DNA from: Budorcas taxicolor
Taxonomy: Eukaryota > Chordata > Mammalia > Artiodactyla > Bovidae
Direction of reading: 5' to 3'
DNA length: 64,000 nucleotides
Assembly: GCF_023091745.1 (NCBI RefSeq)
Contig: NC_068915.1
Span: forward strand, 53,130,001-53,194,000
The translations under genes were made by a program, and so were the position numbers. The stretch's first letter is position 1. Each line of letters starts with the position of its first letter. The notes beneath the pieces are model-generated. The model ran no database searches and was not told the origin of the DNA. It worked only from the letters and a program-made list of their open reading frames with translations. Below, piece by piece: positions 1 to 11,948 of the stretch.

Positions 1-161
1 TTTAAAATATCTATCTAATATTTGTCATGACTAAGATCATTCATATTTGTGCTGACTGCACTTTCTGGCATTCATCCATCAAAAATATATTTATGAGATA
101 TAGCGAGTACCTATGTTATAAAACACACTTTGCATTATTAGTATGTAACTAGACACACCAA

Positions 162-384
162 CTGGGTTCCCCAGATAGCACTAGTGATTAAGAACCCGCC
201 TGCCAATGCAGGTTAAACATAACAGTCAAGGGTTCAATCCCTGGGTTGGGAAGATCCCCTAAGGAGTTCACGGCAACCCCTCCAAGTATTCTTGCCTGGA
301 GAATGCCACAGCGAAGCCTAGCAGGCTGCAGTCCATAGAGTCGCATGGAGTCAGACAGGACTGAAGTGACAGTACACATGCAGA
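162..384 (+). mobile_element. Bov-tA SINE
   Basis: Ruminant SINE in sense orientation. The order of hallmark phrases is a tRNA-like head, then a ccctgggttgggaagatccc block, then a tattcttgcctggaga block, then a diverged BovB-like 3' part (cagtccatagagtcgca, gactgaagtgac). The head is diverged, with several substitutions and a small insertion between the internal-promoter region and the body, so this is an old copy. Non-autonomous; such elements are thought to be copied by BovB reverse transcriptase. Confidence 0.9.
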
Positions 385-2476
385 CATATCAGCTACCTAA
401 TTCATGTTAATATGATTATGTTCTAGCCACTCATTTTGTTTGAAACAAACAAACAAAAAAAAGGAAGCACTAAAGTTTCAAGTATCTTATATCCAATGTG
501 CACGTATTAATAGACATTCAATTCAAGTTAAACACATTCTTCATTGTTATACTATAAAAACCACTTTACTATACCCTGAGAGGCTATAAAAAGATATTAA
601 AACAGTTCTGTAAAGTTGATTACTCTTTGAACACAAATATACTTGTAGTATAAAAGCAGGCAGAGTATGATGCATTATTTTGGTGATATACCATTTTATG
701 GAGCTGCAGAGAAATGTGTAGTTATTTTTTGCTGGAGTCAGGTACTTTACATGTAAGCACAGAATGGGCCTGGTATTGACAGGCACTATTTTTAAGAAGC
801 TAATGAGTCAAATCTTAAAATATGAGTAAAGAAAATCTTAATGATGGCATTGGTGGAACATATGTTTTTTTCGATAAAAGAAGGTCATGAATAAGAAGAT
901 ATTTGACAGCAGGCACATGTAGTTAGATGTATGTGAACATCCTTTGCAGACTAACAGGTCAATGGTAATTCTCAATATATAGAATATGGAACATACAACT
1001 AAGAGTAAGACATATGGAGCTGACATTTTAATAACAAGAATAGTAATTCATTTAGTAATTCAAGTGTAAGTTTTTCATAATAAGAGTTTTTAGGAGATAT
1101 TGAAATATTTTATGCTGGGGAATGACATGACACTATTTTAGTTCCCAAATACTCACTGAGGTTGCTGTTTGTAGAGAGTATGGGAGGGAGGTGAAAGTGA
1201 AGACTGAAAGAAAGATCGGCTTGAGTGTTGTTGCTGTATTCAGTTGAAAAATAAAGGTAACTTGACATAAAGTAGTTGCAATGTTCATGAAAAATACAAG
1301 CTGTTGAAAATAAGGTTAGAAAGATAGGACCTGGAAGTTGATTACATGTGTGGTCTCAATTAAAGGAAAGTTATCATTCAAATTAATCATGTTCTATTAT
1401 TTGTTACTATTTCTTGTATGGAGAGATTCTACTCTCCCTTTTCCTCTACCACATCACTAATCTTGTATTTCTAAAGAAAAAATCTCATTACATAAAAGAT
1501 TCTAATAAGCTCAGAATTGAAGAACAAAAGGAAGACAGTAAGATTAGATTCTTGGCGCTTTTTGATCATAAAAATAGATTTTTAAAACTCTATTCTTTGC
1601 TATCGAAATCATGAGCCCATTGCCATTACTGAGAGTTCTGTAAATGAAGGTAGAAAGTAGGATTGTTAATTACTTTAATTTCAAATATCTTTTTTTCCCT
1701 CTGGCTAATGTGAATATCCATGTCAGAAATGATATTACCAATTTCCTTTAGGTTATAATGTGTGTTAATTCCACATCAATACATTCATCAACCTGTCCTG
1801 ACCAGTTAAAAGCATATACGCCATTCAGTATCTAAAACTAGTACTCTTTTTTTTTTTTTAGTCCCATGGAAATTGCCTGTGAAATTCATAGGAAAATATT
1901 CTTTGTCACAAAGTTGAAATGTGCAAGGATAAGTTTTGATATGGTGTCGATGTATCAAAATAACACATTTCATGCTGTGTGATAAAATTTTCACCACTGT
2001 CAACCTCAGAGAAAAATAATATTTTAACAAGTTTACAAGAAAGCAAAACATGCTTCATTATCGCTTTGAATATTTCATGAGATCAAAGGAAGTATGTTTT
2101 TTCCCAGAGAAAAATCTGTTTTGTTACTGAGAAAAACTTGTTTAGATTTAAAAAGGTCAACATTTCTGAGATAAATGTTATATTTTTACTTAAAAATAAG
2201 AATTTCTAATTTTTTTCAGTGTTAAATCCCACAGTCTAATACATACAACAAAATTGTGCTTGTAAATATTCATTTTGAATTAATATTTCAAATGAAAAAA
2301 AACTAATTCTTTTTTTTCAACACAAGAAGGAAAAACAAAACATTATACAAAATTAATTTTGGTGTCGGGTAGTATAATGTGTTGAAGCCATTAGAGTATG
2401 ATATATCTCCATCTGCATCTGGGAGCTCCCCCTCACTAACTATGTGTTCTTAAACTATTTCACTTTTCTAGGCCCT
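385..2476. other. Intergenic AT-rich stretch, no gene seen
   Basis: Short open frames of at most about 80 codons, scattered on both strands, with no recognisable domain or codon pattern. Contains a short (caaa)n-like run near 440-463 and a T13 run at 1847-1859. A weak MIR-like segment may lie near 2400-2470. No promoter, CpG cluster or RNA gene was recognised. Confidence 0.6.
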
Positions 2477-2882
2477 TGTATAGTCTGCTAGGTTACCATA
2501 ACTTTTAAACATCAGAGACTGAGTGGCTTAAACACCATAAATTTATTTCTCACACTTCTGGAAGTTGACTGTCCATGATAAATGTTCTGGTAGGATTGGT
2601 TTCTTTCGAAATCTGTCTCCTTAGCTTGCATGTGGCCACCTTCTTTTTGTGTTCCTACATGGTCTTTCCCCTGTGTATGCATGCAGCCCATTGTCTTTCC
2701 TTTTGTCCTCTCTTCTTCTTATGAGGACATTAGTAAGATTGGAAAGGGCCCATCCACAGGGCTTCATTTTAAATTAACTACCTTTTTAAAGGCCCCATCT
2801 CCAAATATACCTACAATCTGGGGTCCTAGGAGTTAGGACTCGACATATGAATTTTGAGGGAAGAACAATTCAGTTCATAAGG
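2477..2882 (-). mobile_element. MLT1-type MaLR solo LTR, antisense
   Basis: The reverse complement follows the MLT1 LTR layout. Reading the plus strand it runs: tagtctgctaggttaccata, then aatttatttctcac (the antisense AATAAA-type polyadenylation region), a ggccacctt region, cttatgaggacat, aaaggccccatctcc, and finally catatgaattttgaggg and attcagttcataa. Its length of about 400 bp fits a solo LTR. No internal region was seen on either side. MLT1 elements are old, non-autonomous relatives of ERVL. Subfamily not determined. Confidence 0.75.
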
Positions 2883-3764
2883 GCCCTAATCAAACGAAGC
2901 AGAGACATCATTATAAAATAATCACATAAATATAAGCATTGAATATAAATTAACTAATCAATCTAACTTGACAACTAATAAAATTAAACCAGACTTTAAC
3001 ATAACTACAAATACAATTTTTGAGAGAGTGTGGCAGACTATTACTTAACTCTAAATATATATAAAATCATTCATATCAGCACAATATTAGGATGAAATAA
3101 AATGTCAGCATCAAATGAAAGCCACATTTGCAAAACTGAAATTCTAGGTCTTACTAAGATGTATCTCCGCTTGTCTTTCAGTTGATCTATGCATGGTTAG
3201 TACCTCAACTCATCTATAAAATTGTCTCTGTAACCCACCATTTTGTTAGCAATGTGTCTATCACTTTGGAGTAGGATTATAGTTATTTTATTGTCTGGAG
3301 AAATGAAATGCTGATAACAAATGTATCTTTTAAATAACTGTTACATTATAAAGCAGGTAGAGAAATATTCATCCTTTATGTATTGAAGATAATCTGCCAG
3401 AAACTAGTTGCCAGTATATTCTTAAATAGTGATCTAGTAAACATGCTCATGTCCAATATTACTAGTACTCTAAAATTTTTCAGGACAGACTGGTCAATTC
3501 ATGGATGATAACAGTAACAAAACGACACACCTATGTTAAAGTGTTAGAAATTTTCTTATTTGAGGTTGCTATGATTTAAAAAATAAATCCAGATTGATGG
3601 GGGAAAGCAAAGAAGAAATATGCTATAATTTTTTAAAAAGTTATTAAAATATTATTTCTACAGACAGTAAAATGTAAAATGCAGGATATCCTTCATATTA
3701 CCTGCATGATATTTCAGATAGATGATAGATAAGTAGATTAATAGATATAGAGGTATACAGATGT
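2883..3764. other. Intergenic AT-rich stretch, no gene seen
   Basis: No repeat family or gene recognised. At 3718-3760 there is a degenerate GATA-rich run that leads into the DNA-transposon remnant on its right. Confidence 0.55.
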
Positions 3765-3955
3765 ACAGATGATACTCGAACAACAAGAATTTGAATTGAG
3801 GATCCACTTACATGCAGATTTTTTAAAAAAATAAATATGTTCAGAACTATACAGTCTGCAGTTGCTTGTATCCAGGGATGTGTAAAGTGATATGGAAGAC
3901 TGTGGGACTTGAGAATCTGCTGATTTTACTGAGTTGGGGCCCACTCTCCCACTTA
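3765..3955. mobile_element. Tigger-like (pogo/Tc1-mariner) DNA transposon remnant
   Basis: The left end (gatactcgaacaacaagaa, then ggatccacttacatgcaga) resembles the 'cttgaacaacatgggtttgaa...gtccacttatacgcgga' ends of Tigger-type elements. The right end (gggacttgagaatctgctga) resembles the opposite end of such elements. The transposase region is missing, so this is a deletion derivative. The exact family was not determined and other MER elements share these ends. Confidence 0.45.
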
Positions 3956-3956
3956 A

Positions 3957-4645
3957 AAAAAAAAAAAATGAATCTGGCTAAAGGTTTATTGATTTTGCTT
4001 ATATTTTTAAAGAACCAGCTTGTATTTTCACTGATCTTTTCTAAATATTTTTTAGTCTTCATTTCATCTATTTCTGCTCTGATCTTTATGATTTCTTTCC
4101 TTTACTAACTTTTGGCTTTGTTCTTTTTTTTTTTTTTCTTCTAGTTCCTTTAAATTTAGGTTGCTTATTTCCATTTTTTTCTTATTTGCTGATGTAGGCT
4201 TGTATCACTATAAACTTTCTTCTTAAAACTACTTTTGCTGAATTTTGGATGGTTGTGGATTTGTTTCCATTTTTCTTAAGGTATTCTTTAATTTATTCTT
4301 TGATTTCTTCAGTGGTACATTGGTTGTTCAGCAGCACGATTTTTAGCTTCCATGTTTGTGGTTTTTGCAGGGTTTTTTCCCTTGTAGTTGATGTCTAGTG
4401 CAGAGTGTTGTGGTCAGAAAAGAAAGCTGCTTGATACAATTGATTTCAACATTCTTAAATTTATCCTGAGTACTTTTGTGGCCTGGCATGTGATCTGTCC
4501 TTGAGAATTTTCCATGTGCACTTGAAAATAATGTTTTTTCTGCCACTTTTGAATGGAATGTTCTATATATCTCTATTAAGTTTATTTGGTCAAATGTTGT
4601 GTTTAAGGTCAGTGTTTACTTAAACTGTTGTTTAATGCCAGTTGA
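3957..4645 (-). mobile_element. L1 LINE ORF2 fragment, antisense
   Basis: Minus-strand translation shows degraded L1 ORF2. One segment reads FSSAHGKFSRTDHMPGHKS, matching the end of the endonuclease domain. Further 3' (lower plus coordinates) WFFKNISKINKPLARFI matches the linker before the reverse transcriptase. The reading frame changes between them, and stops and indels are present. The fragment lacks both the L1 3' UTR and ORF1, so it is internal and dead. A run of A bases on the plus strand (3956-3968) marks its left edge next to the Tigger-like piece. Confidence 0.85.
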
Positions 4646-4954
4646 TTTTCTGGATGATCAAAGACCCCAGTTTTTTAAATGTGAAGAAGACACTGGAGAT
4701 TCATGTATCTGGAAATGCAAATGTTGAATAAGTGTATTCATTGTGGTTCAGTCACTCAGTAACTCAGAGCTTACTGAAAGCTTACATTTATATAGTAAGT
4801 GTATGAAGTAGTTTACATCAAATATTCCCTCCCTTGAGAATTTATATTATCTTGACTGAGATGGACAAGAAACACATTTTTAAAAAATATGTGTCAACAT
4901 GAACATATAGGTGTGTATATATGAATTGATAATAAAAATTTAAGGTGCAGTAAG

Positions 4955-5205
4955 CATATAGAGTGAATAGACATTATTTATTGAAATCATTAATATTTAT
5001 TAAACATTTATATAAAAGCATACATCTAAGCTTTATATAAAAATATTGCATTGAATATGCCTGGCACTTTTGATGACATTTCAAGTATCCTAATTTTTTT
5101 CTAAGATGCATAGAAACTAACGGATAAAAAGGTTAAGTTGCTTGCCCAAGGCACACAAGCTATCAAAACACAGAGTGTGGATTTCAGGATTTTGAAGCTC
5201 ATATG
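4955..5205 (-). mobile_element. MIR SINE, antisense
   Basis: Old mammalian tRNA-derived SINE. On the plus strand the diagnostic reverse-complement order is a ttattaaacatttat-like tail, then an acatttcaagtatcctaa region, then aggttaagttgcttgcccaa, then cacacaagctatcaa. The core phrase aagttgcttgcccaaggcac is close to the MIR consensus. Confidence 0.7.
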
Positions 5206-7361
5206 TTTGAATATTTTCTATGTGGCCAAATTTATCAAATTATATTCAAAATTACTAATTTGTGTTTAACTTTCTCTTATTTATAAATTCAAGAAAATCA
5301 TATCCCTATGACCTATTCTTAACTTAGTTTTCAGTGTATGAACTCACATTTCACCTGTCAGAATGAACATTTGGCTTATAAGATATTTATTTTAATTTAT
5401 TTAATTTTCCTTCTTGAACTGTTCTGGTAAAAATTTATATCCTTACTGCAAAACAGTCACAGAAGCTATCAAAATAAGAATTTTTTATTGTAATGTTATA
5501 TATATAATTCATAGTTGAACAGAGCAGAATCACCTTGATTATTCAGTTCCTTCAGTGTTTTATTGCTTTATTCAGTAGCTTATTATGTGAGTATTTCTAA
5601 GAAAAAAATATTGTAGCATTGAAGCTTACAGTGAGAAATATAGTTAAATTCTATTTTACATTTTTTTCTTCAAATCAGAAATTTCCATATTATAATCAAA
5701 GAGAGTAGAAAGAAAAAGAAGATAGGTATAAAAACACTTACTTAGAAGAAAGAATCATTTTTTTTCCCTTTCCTTGAACATCTATGATCTTTCTTTACAT
5801 AGCCTTTTCCCAACTGTATGCAGAAACATCAATTTGTGTAAGCAAAATTCTTTATAAAGACTTGGATTACATATCTTTTTACTGTTTTTTTAATAGATAA
5901 ATTATACATTTCATTGACTAACTAATACATTGTGAAAACAGTAGGATAAAATTGTTTCATCTATAAATAAAAATACAAATTATCTATATCATGTTCCAAT
6001 TTTTTTTATCTCAGATATTTTGAATGAGATAAACTCAACATGTTAGAGAAATTTATTCTGCAAAGTGCTAAATATATGTATGTGAATATAAATGTATATT
6101 CACACCCAGATTGGCATAAGAAGTTTTATTTTGTCACATCAAAATTATACTCTATTTATAATTAAAATGTCTACTCATCTCACTTTAAAAAACTGTCCAT
6201 GCATTACATATACTTAGAAGAAAAAATATTTATCTGATGTTTAAATAAACTGTTGACAATACATAAAGGTTATATGATGGTTTCATGTACTTAGGGATTG
6301 TGAGAATGAATTTCTTAGGGATTAAAGATACCTATTTTCAGGTATTTTTCTTTGTTAACAAATAAATGCCATTCCAATACATTGAGATTTTCTGCTAAAT
6401 ACTCAGTATATTAAAATGGAAACTAATGGTAATTATTAACCTTTATATCTTATTAAAATAACTGTATAAAATAATGAATTCAGATTTTCAATAAATACCT
6501 TTATTTTCAATTTTTTCTTGTAAGAAATACATGTTAATATTGAGCTATAAATACAGATGATAAATTCACAGGATTTTTTTTTTTTCTTCTCTGATTTCAA
6601 GCACTCTCATTTATTATCCCAGATACCTTTCTTATCCTACCTATGACCCAGTTGTTGAGGGGGATTCATGAATATGTATCTGAGTGTAATGAGGGTCAAG
6701 TTGAAGCAAGGTAATGAACCAGCACTCCTGTGCCCTCACTCTTCTCTATGGGAGTCAATCATTTCTTAATGTGGCACTTTCCATAATATGTGGAGGTCAG
6801 GGGTGCCTTCTGCCTCCCACTCTCTGTCCCCTGGAGGTGCAAAGGCAAGGTATTGCCTTAACAGAATCATTTCTACTGAAAATTCTTTCCATTGCATCTG
6901 AACAAACAAGAATAGATAGAATCATAGATATGCATGTTAAAAACATTTTTTTATTCATAATATGATGTTTTGGATTACTCAGGTCATGCCTGGAATTTAG
7001 CTGTGAGATCAAAGTCACAATTCTTGGAGAACTTTGCATGAACAAGTTTTTTGATTTTTCATTTTTGTGAATTTGCCTTTGAAACATAATTGCTGCCCTT
7101 AACAGGGTACATGCTACTAGGACCAAAAAAAAAAAAAAAAAAAGCTGAGTCTATTCAGATTCTTTTGTTAAGTTTTGGTTCAATTATCCTCAAAAGGTCT
7201 ATTTAGGTTTTGTCTGAAGTAGTCCTTCTATACAGGAGAACACATATCAAGGACTTTCACCGCGAGCTTCAAAATCTGGTCTACAGTAGCACATAAACAC
7301 CCACTGGTCCTGCATATCAATGAATAAATTAAGCTGCTAGTCTTTAAAAGTAGCTACTACT
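5206..7361. other. Intergenic stretch with an A19 run
   Basis: Very AT-rich, with no gene. The part from 6590 to 7120 is less AT-rich and has overlapping open frames on both strands (83 codons on plus, 109 on minus) that match no family I know. It ends in an A19 run at 7125-7143. I saw no matching target-site duplication or polyadenylation signal just upstream, so retroposition is only a possibility. Confidence 0.5.
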
Positions 7362-7372
7362 CTTTAAAAGTA

Positions 7373-7617
7373 GGAGAAGGCAATGGCAACCCACTCCAGT
7401 ACTCTTGCCTGGAAAATCCCATGGACGGACGAGCCTGGTAGGCTGCAGTCCATGGGGTCACTAGGATCGGACACGACTGAGTGACTTCACTTTCACTCTT
7501 CACTTTCCTGCATTGGAGAAGGAAATGGCCACCCACTCCAGTGTTCTTGCCTGGAGAATCCCAGGGACAGAGGAGCCTGGGTCGGACACGACTGAAGTGA
7601 TTTAGCAGCAGCAGCAG
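7373..7617 (+). mobile_element. BOV-A2 SINE (dimeric) with target-site duplication
   Basis: Two Bov-A units in sense orientation, each with the ccactccagt, cttgcctgga and cggacacgactga phrases, joined by the linker cttcactttcac. It ends in the characteristic GCA-repeat tail. An 11-bp duplication, ctttaaaagta, flanks it at 7362-7372 and 7618-7628. An extra copy of the same word lies just upstream (near 7342), so the target was already locally duplicated. The second unit lacks the usual 'tgggctgccgtc' part, an internal deletion. Confidence 0.93.
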
Positions 7618-7628
7618 CTTTAAAAGTA

Positions 7629-9845
7629 ACTAAAAGAAATTCAGTTTTAGTATGAAAGCAGAACAGGTATTAAAACATATTTTCTGACCCACTACTTATC
7701 TGTTTTAATAGAGAATATTAATATTCAGATGGGATAAATGGAATGAATTGCTCCTCATTTATATTATTTAATTTTGAAAATATGATGAGTTTTTATTTTG
7801 ACTCTAAAATGACGATTTTTAATAGATAATTTGTCATTATAACTTGAAATGTTGTACCTTATAAAATGTTTCAAAATTTATATTTCTTATGTTTGATGAT
7901 TCCTCCTCAAGTTACAGTTTCTCTAATACTGGAAAGTTCTACTGAAAATTACCATCTAAGTACAAATGAAAACTGTGACTTATATACCATTAAAATTACA
8001 ACTATTTTTGGAAGGGCTTAAAAATGACATAATCAGCCTTCAGATTCAACCTTATCTAAATCTGGGGTGGTTGAATCTACAGATGTAGAACCTGAGAATA
8101 TGGAGGGTCAAATCTGTGTTTCATTTTTCTTAAAATCCTTTACAACTTGTTTAATTTTAAGAAGGATGTTTTTCCATGAGTCTTTTAAGAAACTACATGT
8201 ATATATGTGTATATATGGTATAGCTAAAATGCCAGTAACTCTAGTACAAACAGGTTGTTTGTGGATGCCCAACCACGGTTTTAAAATTTTGTCTTCTTTC
8301 ATTTTGTGATAGTTTAAAATTCTACCTTTTTTGTTGCCATAGTTACAGACCTTGATCGAATAATTTATTTAAGAGTGTTAAGTCTGATAGGACGTTATTC
8401 CCAACCATTGTTTGTCAAACTTGTTTGTTGTCTTCAGTTTTCTCTTCCTTCTTTCATGTGTAATTTTATTATAAACTTTCAGTACCTCAGAAATGCATTA
8501 TATTATGAAAAAAGAAGCAGTTGGGGGCAGGAGAAGGTCACCAATATTTCTATAAAATGTACCTTGCAATACAAAGGTAAAATCCAATTATTTTAAGTGG
8601 AGGAAATAGCAATACTCATTTAATTAATTGATTAAGATGCCATTTTGTCAGTATTTTGTCTCAAAAAGAATGAGTATTCAATTTGCAAGCTGATATCAAC
8701 TATGTGTTTGCATTTATATGGGTATTTTTTAATCAAAGGCTTCTATAATATGCATCTAAATTTTACATGAAAAAGCTCACCTTCTTATGAAGTTGTAAGA
8801 GCACTTCTTAAGAATCAATGTTCCTTGTATTTAAGCAAATATCTATCTCACATTCCATGATACTCTTCTAAAGCAGTAGTTAGAAATCCATTGCACTTTG
8901 TCTGTACAAGTAAGATTTCCAACACCTTATGTAGAAAACTCTGATAAACCAACCTGTTTGGCAAACTGATGTGTCCTTGTTATGTTTGTATGGATGCCTC
9001 CAGATTATTTGGACTAGAGCACAGAGAAGACTGACAGTAAATTAAGAGGGTCATAAACCAAAAAATGAGACTGTAGAATTTTGAGTCTAAATTTCATTTT
9101 TTGTATCAAATTTTCATTGAAAAATTAAAAATTTCTCCAACTTATTTTATGTTTTCTATCCAAGACCTAAAACTTATAATATTTAAGACAATATTTTCAC
9201 CTTAGGGCAAAATTGGAGTTCTCTCCTTGATACCCATCCCTAATTTAATATAAAATGATAATTTTTCTTGGTATTTGACAACAGCTTTTATTATTCTTAT
9301 ATTCATTACCTGTGACATAATTATAAACTCTTTGGGGATAGCAGTTATTTCCTGTTGATTTTTATTGCTTTTAAATTAATAATAATTCTGCTGTTTCTAT
9401 TAATGTATAAGCATTCCACTAAAATTTGTGAGTGAATGACTTGCATTTATAAGCAAAATATTTAAACATTATACATGGAATTTTTAGTCAACAAATAAAA
9501 GTATAATTACATTAATCAGCCATGGTTAGGTATAAAGAGTGAAGCAATAATGAATAGATAGAGGACAGAAACTAAAAGCAATGCAGAACAAGAATGAAGA
9601 GAAATGATCATAGCAATCAGCAATGGGCTGAAGCAGATCGAGACTCTAGCAGCTGTAGTAGCAGCAGCAGCAGCAATGGTCAGAAGTGGTAACAGGCACA
9701 GGGAAAAGCAACAAAACGCACAGCAGCAGGGCGGAAAAGACGATATCACCATATAAGAAAGAGGAAAGAGTACCATCTTGGGCGACACTCTCATCCAAGG
9801 AAAATTAATGTACGTAAAAATACATTTTAGTACATCCTAGTAACC
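7629..9845. other. Intergenic stretch with a short MER/Tigger-like end and an AGC-rich patch
   Basis: No gene recognised. 8055-8112 (ggttgaatctacagatgtag ... gagggtcaaatctg) resembles one end of a Tigger/MER-type element. 9300-9420 is weakly like an L2 3' end. 9600-9770 is unusually rich in purines and AGC words, with (AGC)n at about 9657-9675. The 92-codon minus-strand frame there (9516-9794) is low-complexity and not convincing as a gene. Confidence 0.5.
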
Positions 9846-9944
9846 AAGGCCTCCGTGACTCAGAGGTTAAAGCGTCTGCCTCTAACCCAGGTCTCCCACA
9901 TTTAGAGGCAGACGCTTTAACCTCTGAGTCACCAGGGAAGCCTT
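9846..9944. repeat. Inverted repeat of two Bov-tA head fragments (long hairpin)
   Basis: Left arm 9855-9885 and right arm 9902-9932 are perfect reverse complements over 31 bp, separated by a 16-nt loop (cccaggtctcccacat). Pairing extends outward to 9846 and 9944 with a 3-nt indel and a mismatch. Both arms are the tRNA-derived 5' part of Bov-tA (gactcagaggttaaagcgtc). The loop and right arm form a continuous antisense Bov-tA head. The left arm is the same head in sense orientation, cut at the same point. Confidence 0.93.
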
Positions 9945-10079
9945 TTTAAGGGGTTAGCTGCTAAATAATAAAGAGCCATACATGCATTCACGGCTTCTCA
10001 GTGCAAGAATCTTGACCATTCAAATGATCACACATCCTGTTTTTGAAAAAGATACTGAAAATAGTGGATTTCTGAGATG

Positions 10080-10275
10080 ATATTATATTAATACTCTCTC
10101 TCCCCCCATTTGTCTTTTCTTCTTTCATTCCTTTTTCTTTTTTCTTATTAAAATCTTCTTTTCTTTCTTTCTTTTTTAACTAGTGAATCAAAGGGAAAAA
10201 TACACAATTCCTAACTCATTTTAAACAAAAGCATTCTCCCCCACCGCCTTCCCTTTTCTCCTCTCTCTCACCCAA
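10080..10275. repeat. Pyrimidine-rich low-complexity tract
   Basis: The plus strand is dominated by ct, ctttt and ttcttt words, with runs such as ctctctctcccccc and tctttctttctttttt. This is low-complexity, with no evidence of function. Confidence 0.6.
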
Positions 10276-10456
10276 TAAAATTCTTATCAGAAGATATTCC
10301 ATTGAGTTTTAAACTGTATACTGTAGAAATGAATTTGGGTGAGTACTGGCAATTGTGACTGTTAATAAATATTTTGTAAACCTTCCTTTCCTGAGGGATA
10401 ATAACTGTGTGCCATTAAAACTGAAGAATGTATTCTCAAGGGCAAGCAGCAAGTAA

Positions 10457-10492
10457 TTAATTTAATTTTTCTTATTTGGAAAATTAAATTAA
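10457..10492. repeat. Short AT-rich inverted repeat
   Basis: ttaatttaatttt at 10457-10469 is the exact reverse complement of the 13 bp at 10480-10492, with a 10-nt loop. Composition alone could produce this. Confidence 0.55.
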
Positions 10493-10667
10493 ACGTAACT
10501 ACTCATCCCAAGGGTAAGAAAGTTGAAGCTACCTAATGTATTCATCAAAATATTGGAGTATCCAACACATCAGCACTTATCTTTATATAAGATGTTTGTT
10601 TCTTCTCTTGTCCTTATAATTTGCCATTGTAAACCATATTCTAAATTAATTTTTAATATTCTTATTC

Positions 10668-10889
10668 TGTAAGTAAGTAAGTAAGTAAAGTCACTCAGTC
10701 ATGTCCAACTCTTTGCGACCCTGTGGACTGTAGCCCACCAGACTCCTCCGTCCATGGGATTCTCCATGCAAGAATACTGGAGTGGGTTGCCATTTCCTTC
10801 TCCAGGGGATCTTCCCGACCCAGGGATTGAACCCAGGCCTCCCGCATTGCAGGAAGATGCTTTAACCTCTGAGCCACCAGGGAAGCCTG
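10668..10889 (-). mobile_element. Bov-tA SINE, antisense, nearly full length
   Basis: The plus strand shows a (gtaa)n tail (about 10668-10687), then cactcagtcatgtccaactc, ccatgggattctccatgcaa, tccttctccaggggatcttc and cctctgagccaccagggaag. The right end is the 5' head of the element. Substitutions are few, so this is a fairly young copy. The simple (gtaa)n tail is on the 3' side of the SINE, as expected. Confidence 0.93.
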
Positions 10890-11029
10890 TAGGATAGGGA
10901 AAATAATAGCACTCTCCCCAGCCCCCTGCCAAAATTCTTGCATCATCCCTGGTAACTGTGACTATGTTACCTTACATGGAAAGGGAAAATTAAGGTTTAA
11001 CATTAGTTTGTTAATCAGCAGGTTATTCA

Positions 11030-11368
11030 GGTGAATCCAAAGTAATCAAAAGGTTTTCAAAAGGGGAAGAGAGTGACAGAAGAGGGCAGAGTACTGCAAA
11101 ATGAGACCGATTATTGGCTTTGAAAATGGAAGAGAGTGAAACTCTAGGAATACAGGCAGCCTCTGGAATGGAAAAAGCAAGGAAATAGATACTCCTGAAG
11201 AGTCTCCAAAAGAAATATAACATTGCCACTATGTTGATTTTAGTCAGTGTGACCCATTTTGGAAATCTGACCTCCAGAATCACAAGATAATAAGTTACCT
11301 TAAGTCACTGCAAATTGTTGTATCAACTTGTTATAACAAGCATAGGAACCCAAGACAGTCTGTATAAT
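11030..11368 (+). mobile_element. Old LTR-type repeat, MaLR-like
   Basis: Recognised from its 3' half: caggcagcctctggaatgg, caaggaaatagatactcc, ttgattttagtcagtgtgac, ctgacctccagaatcacaag ataataa and a final ataacaagcataggaaccca. This matches a common old mammalian repeat whose 3' end has the same layout as MLT1 LTRs (gacctccagaactgtaagat). The exact family name is uncertain. Confidence 0.45.
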
Positions 11369-11404
11369 GGGTTATTATGAACCCTAAACATTGTTGAGTC
11401 AATA

Positions 11405-11475
11405 TGTGGATTTTTCTTAAATTGAAAATATAGTTGATTTACAATGCTGTGTTAATTTCTGATGTACAGCAATTA
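11405..11475. mobile_element. Short old L1-type 3' UTR fragment
   Basis: The phrase atagttgatttacaatgctg followed by tgttaatttctgatgtacagcaa is typical of a widely repeated L1-derived 3' segment in ruminants. Only about 70 bp remain and orientation was not determined. Confidence 0.4.
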
Positions 11476-11948
11476 TTTTTGACTTTTGAGGTAATCAATC
11501 AGGCCTATAAAATAAAAATGTATTAAAGATCTCCAGTTTAAATAATTATTTGCTCTGATTATTATCATTGAATTTAACTGATATGAAAAGTATTGTTATT
11601 TTCATTGTATTTAGGATTTTCATGATTATTTGACTGCAACATAAACTCAAATTTAAGATTTAAAGTCTTAGATTGCTAGTTGATTTCAATATGAATTCTC
11701 CAATCATGTTAGTAAGAAAGCATCATCTTTCAAACTGAGCTATAAAATTTAAAATATAATTACATTTCCCTGACATATATTATCAATTTATTAGGGAAAT
11801 CTTCTTTAAGGAAACAAATATATATGAGATGATTATGTAATAAAAGAAAAAATAGTTATTTCAAATATAATCAATTTAAAAAATGTTAAAAATCAATGTG
11901 ATCTTTGTTTGTAGTGCTAGAGGAAAGGTTTCTATCCATCCATCTGTA

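Noticed and set aside
6797..7126. 109-codon minus-strand frame
   Set aside because: Begins next to the A19 run, shows no domain, and overlaps a plus-strand frame; no supporting context.
9516..9794. 92-codon minus-strand frame rich in Leu, Ser and Ala
   Set aside because: Low-complexity translation of an AGC/purine-rich tract with no domain, and no sign of promoter or splice context.
10457..10492. AT-rich inverted repeat as a terminator or regulatory site
   Set aside because: Vertebrate AT-rich background yields such short palindromes by chance and no gene lies nearby.
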